Shown here: piece after piece, positions 41,645-43,453 of the stretch
How positions within the stretch are numbered: the first letter of the stretch is position 1
Layout: each line of letters starts with the position of its first letter
From: Chloroflexota bacterium
GTDB lineage: Bacteria; Chloroflexota; Ktedonobacteria; Ktedonobacterales; JACDGC01
Direction: 5' to 3'
NCBI GenBank assembly: GCA_021778805.1
Contig: JAJYBV010000020.1
Location: 1-43,453, forward strand
Length of the DNA stretch: 43,453 nt
Position numbers and translations under genes: made by a program
The notes under the pieces: model-generated
What the model saw: the letters and a program-made list of their open reading frames with translations, nothing else
Told to the model about the DNA's origin: nothing
Databases searched by the model: none

Positions 41645-43021
41645 TTACCGGGCGCCTTTAATTTTAGAAACAAACAAAGTTCCCAGCGCAAATAAAATCA
41701 CCGACACACTAAACAGTATGGAATATGATATATTCGGTGTCAGCCCGGAATTTTGCAGGAAAAATAAAATCGCGCCGCCTAACACTGCGCCGATAACCTG
41801 CGGAATAATTCCCATCGCCGTCCAAATTCCCATATCTTTGCCATATTGGTCTACCGGCGGCAAAACATCGGTGGCCAACGCCCAGTCTACACTGGTATAG
41901 GCGCCATACCCCAGTCCGAAGAAGCCCGCAGCCGCCAACGCCGCGCCAAACGCCACCGAAACTGATAGATTTGACGCCACAATAAACATAATACAGGTTA
42001 CCGTCATCATCGCGCCGGAAAGATATACCATTATTTTCCGGCCAAATTTATCGGAAAGCGCGCCGCCAAGCATTGTTGTTATCAGTGACGTTCCCAATAC
42101 AATCGGAAAAAATTTAAACGATACATCGGATGACGCAGCAGAATCTTTCAAAACATCGGTAAAATAATACAAAAGAAAAGTATTAATCGACCAAATACCC
42201 GTCATAACCATCAGCCGGGTTATCAGCACCCAAGTAAAATCGGGATATTTTTTGGTTTCCAGCTTAAATCTGCTCCAAAATTCCTTTGCCCGAAAAGGTA
42301 TTACGGTTTGCGGCAGCGTTTCATGCACACTGATGACAGTAATAAACACAAAAATCGCCTGCACTGCCGCCAAAGTTACATAAAATATAAACGTTTCATG
42401 CGCAAAAGTCTGCAAATACGCGCTGGTTATCTGCTGATTATTGCCATAATTGACTATCATGCCGGCAACCACAAAACCTGCGATGGTTCCAAACAAGGTC
42501 ATCAGCCCATACCAGCCCGAGGCCGCGCCGCGCTGCTGTTTCGGTACTTGGTCGGCTATAATAGCGCTCCAAGGCGCATTAGAAATATTATTGGAAAATT
42601 GCAGCAGCACAAATAACAGCGCCATTACCGCGATACTGGGATGCGTAAATGGCGTTTGAATAAACGATTGCCCCACCAACGCAAAACATAATAAAATAAT
42701 AACATTCATCGTTGCTCCGGCAATCATAAACGGCCGGCGACGCCCCAGCCGAGTGCGCACATAGTCGCTGATAGAACCGGTCAGCGGATTCACCGCAAAG
42801 GCTACCAAGGTGCCCCATACTACCACCAGCGGCAAATTCAGGTCTTTATGCGAGGCGCCAAAATATACGGCAACCTGCGCGGGAATAACAACATTTAAAA
42901 GCGCAATCCAGTGAAAATTATTGGCAAACCAAAATAGATTAATCTTAATTTGTCCCCATACACTAATGCGCTGTACAGCCGCTTCACTGTTCATTTGAAT
43001 GGATTGGTCAGCGCTGGCCAT
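41645..43021 (-). CDS. MFS transporter of the sugar:cation symporter type
   Basis: 458 residues with about twelve membrane spans. The loop between spans 2 and 3 reads DYVRTRLGRRRPFMIAGA, the RxGRRRP(F/Y) motif typical of GPH/sucrose-type sugar symporters. A second, weaker copy (LSDKFGRKIM) lies in the second half. It probably imports a sugar or glycoside with H+ or Na+. The open frame extends to 43135, but ATG at 43021 is chosen: an AAGGGG lies 9 bases upstream. Being separated from the sugar operon only by the defence island suggests the island was inserted into a sugar locus. Confidence 0.88.
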   Translation of the reverse strand: MASADQSIQMNSEAAVQRISVWGQIKINLFWFANNFHWIALLNVVIPAQVAVYFGASHKDLNLPLVVVWGTLVAFAVNPLTGSISDYVRTRLGRRRPFMIAGATMNVIILLCFALVGQSFIQTPFTHPSIAVMALLFVLLQFSNNISNAPWSAIIADQVPKQQRGAASGWYGLMTLFGTIAGFVVAGMIVNYGNNQQITSAYLQTFAHETFIFYVTLAAVQAIFVFITVISVHETLPQTVIPFRAKEFWSRFKLETKKYPDFTWVLITRLMVMTGIWSINTFLLYYFTDVLKDSAASSDVSFKFFPIVLGTSLITTMLGGALSDKFGRKIMVYLSGAMMTVTCIMFIVASNLSVSVAFGAALAAAGFFGLGYGAYTSVDWALATDVLPPVDQYGKDMGIWTAMGIIPQVIGAVLGGAILFFLQNSGLTPNISYSILFSVSVILFALGTLFVSKIKGAR

Positions 43022-43084
43022 GCACGTTTCCCCTTTTTTGAAGCATAAATTCATCCGTGGGATTTGCATGAATACAGCGCGGCA

Positions 43085-43112
43085 AATCCGTTTCGGATTA
43101 AATTCTATTATA
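43085..43112 (-). promoter_or_regulatory. MFS gene -10 box with downstream operator candidate
   Basis: TATAAT on the minus strand (43107-43112); the -35 is poor. A dyad AATCCG-TTT-CGGATT (43085-43099) begins 7 bases downstream, at the expected start site, a typical repressor position. The leader is about 80 nt. Confidence 0.5.
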
Positions 43113-43194
43113 CATGATTTTTGCAGAATTAACATGAAACCATTGCAACATATTTACCGGATGCTGCAATATTGCTAAATTCAGGTTTGCAGTA

Positions 43195-43453
43195 TTGGCG
43201 CAGAACAAGCATCTGCTCTTTGCGCGGTTTTGGGGCGCCTCCCAAAAAATCTTTTATTTAAAACAATATGCCACAGAGCAATAATGTGAGTCGGGCAGCA
43301 ATCCGGGGATTCGTAAGGGGCGGTAGCCCCTTGCGCGGGGTTTGGGGTGTCCCCAAAAAATCATTTTTATATCAAATATCCCACAGGGCAATATTGGAAG
43401 CCGGGCGGTAGGGGCGACCCTTGGGGTCGCCCCTACCGGATTGCATGGCCTCA
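43195..43453. repeat. Second copy of the hairpin-rich repeat family, running to the window edge
   Basis: Two degenerate units (from about 43201 and from 43296) share with 16.7-17.08 kb the CAATCCGGGGATTCGTAAGG start, the TTGCGCGGGGTTTGGGG block and the CCCCAAAA(A/T) block. The end is a strong 15-bp hairpin (43406-43420 with 43424-43438, loop TTG; core AGGGGCGACCC). The last 30 bases equal 17049-17078 exactly and in the same orientation. No gene is seen here. Confidence 0.85.

Overview
The window looks like a chromosomal segment of a free-living heterotrophic bacterium with a moderately AT-leaning genome. Gene starts have good AGGAG-type ribosome binding sites, GTG and TTG starts are common, and consensus sigma-70-type promoters can be read directly. 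Lineage cannot be proved from the sequence. The mix of a split KdpD, a dipeptide-type sugar ABC operon with GH1/GH5 enzymes, a GntR/LacI chimeric regulator, a stand-alone acyl-CoA mutase large subunit and a cupredoxin-like lipoprotein made me think of Chloroflexota, but only as a low-confidence guess.

Left part (1-13.1 kb, all minus strand). A membrane protein cut by the window edge (1-673) follows a three-gene ABC-2 exporter (918-3678). Next is a potassium-uptake locus transcribed in the order sensor kinase, response regulator, promoter, small membrane ORF, kdpF, kdpA, kdpB, kdpC, kdpD N-terminal half. KdpD is split: its membrane/kinase half is the first gene and its cytoplasmic ATP-binding/USP half is the last.

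Middle (13.3-20.0 kb, plus strand). A thiolase and a B12-dependent acyl-CoA mutase large subunit form an operon. The mutase active-site residues match isobutyryl-CoA mutase rather than methylmalonyl-CoA mutase. A hairpin-rich repeat array (16.7-17.3 kb) follows, then a GMC/cholesterol-oxidase-like flavoprotein and a lipoprotein with a cupredoxin look. The lipoprotein promoter carries a perfect CRP/FNR-type half-site pair.

Sugar locus (20.1-31.2 kb). A minus-strand operon encodes a family 5 solute-binding lipoprotein, two permeases, two ATPases, a GH1 beta-glucosidase and an intracellular GH5 glucanase. It is divergent from a GntR-HTH/LacI-type regulator (plus), with both promoters and palindromic operator candidates visible. 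Together they suggest uptake and intracellular hydrolysis of beta-glucan oligosaccharides. An MFS sugar-type transporter (41.6-43.0 kb, minus) lies on the far side of the island.

Defence island (31.5-41.5 kb, plus). A visibly more AT-rich five-gene cassette sits between the sugar regulator and the MFS gene: SNF2-type helicase, DUF4391-like protein, Schlafen/AlbA_2 protein, Type III methyltransferase (Mod) and Type III restriction subunit (Res). The genes overlap or are tightly packed. The res gene is interrupted by a frameshift exactly at a run of nine A, which may be phase variation, transcriptional slippage, decay or a sequencing error. This cassette is the best candidate for an unusual system here. 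The same repeat family seen at 17 kb recurs at the right edge (43.2-43.45 kb), and the window ends inside it.
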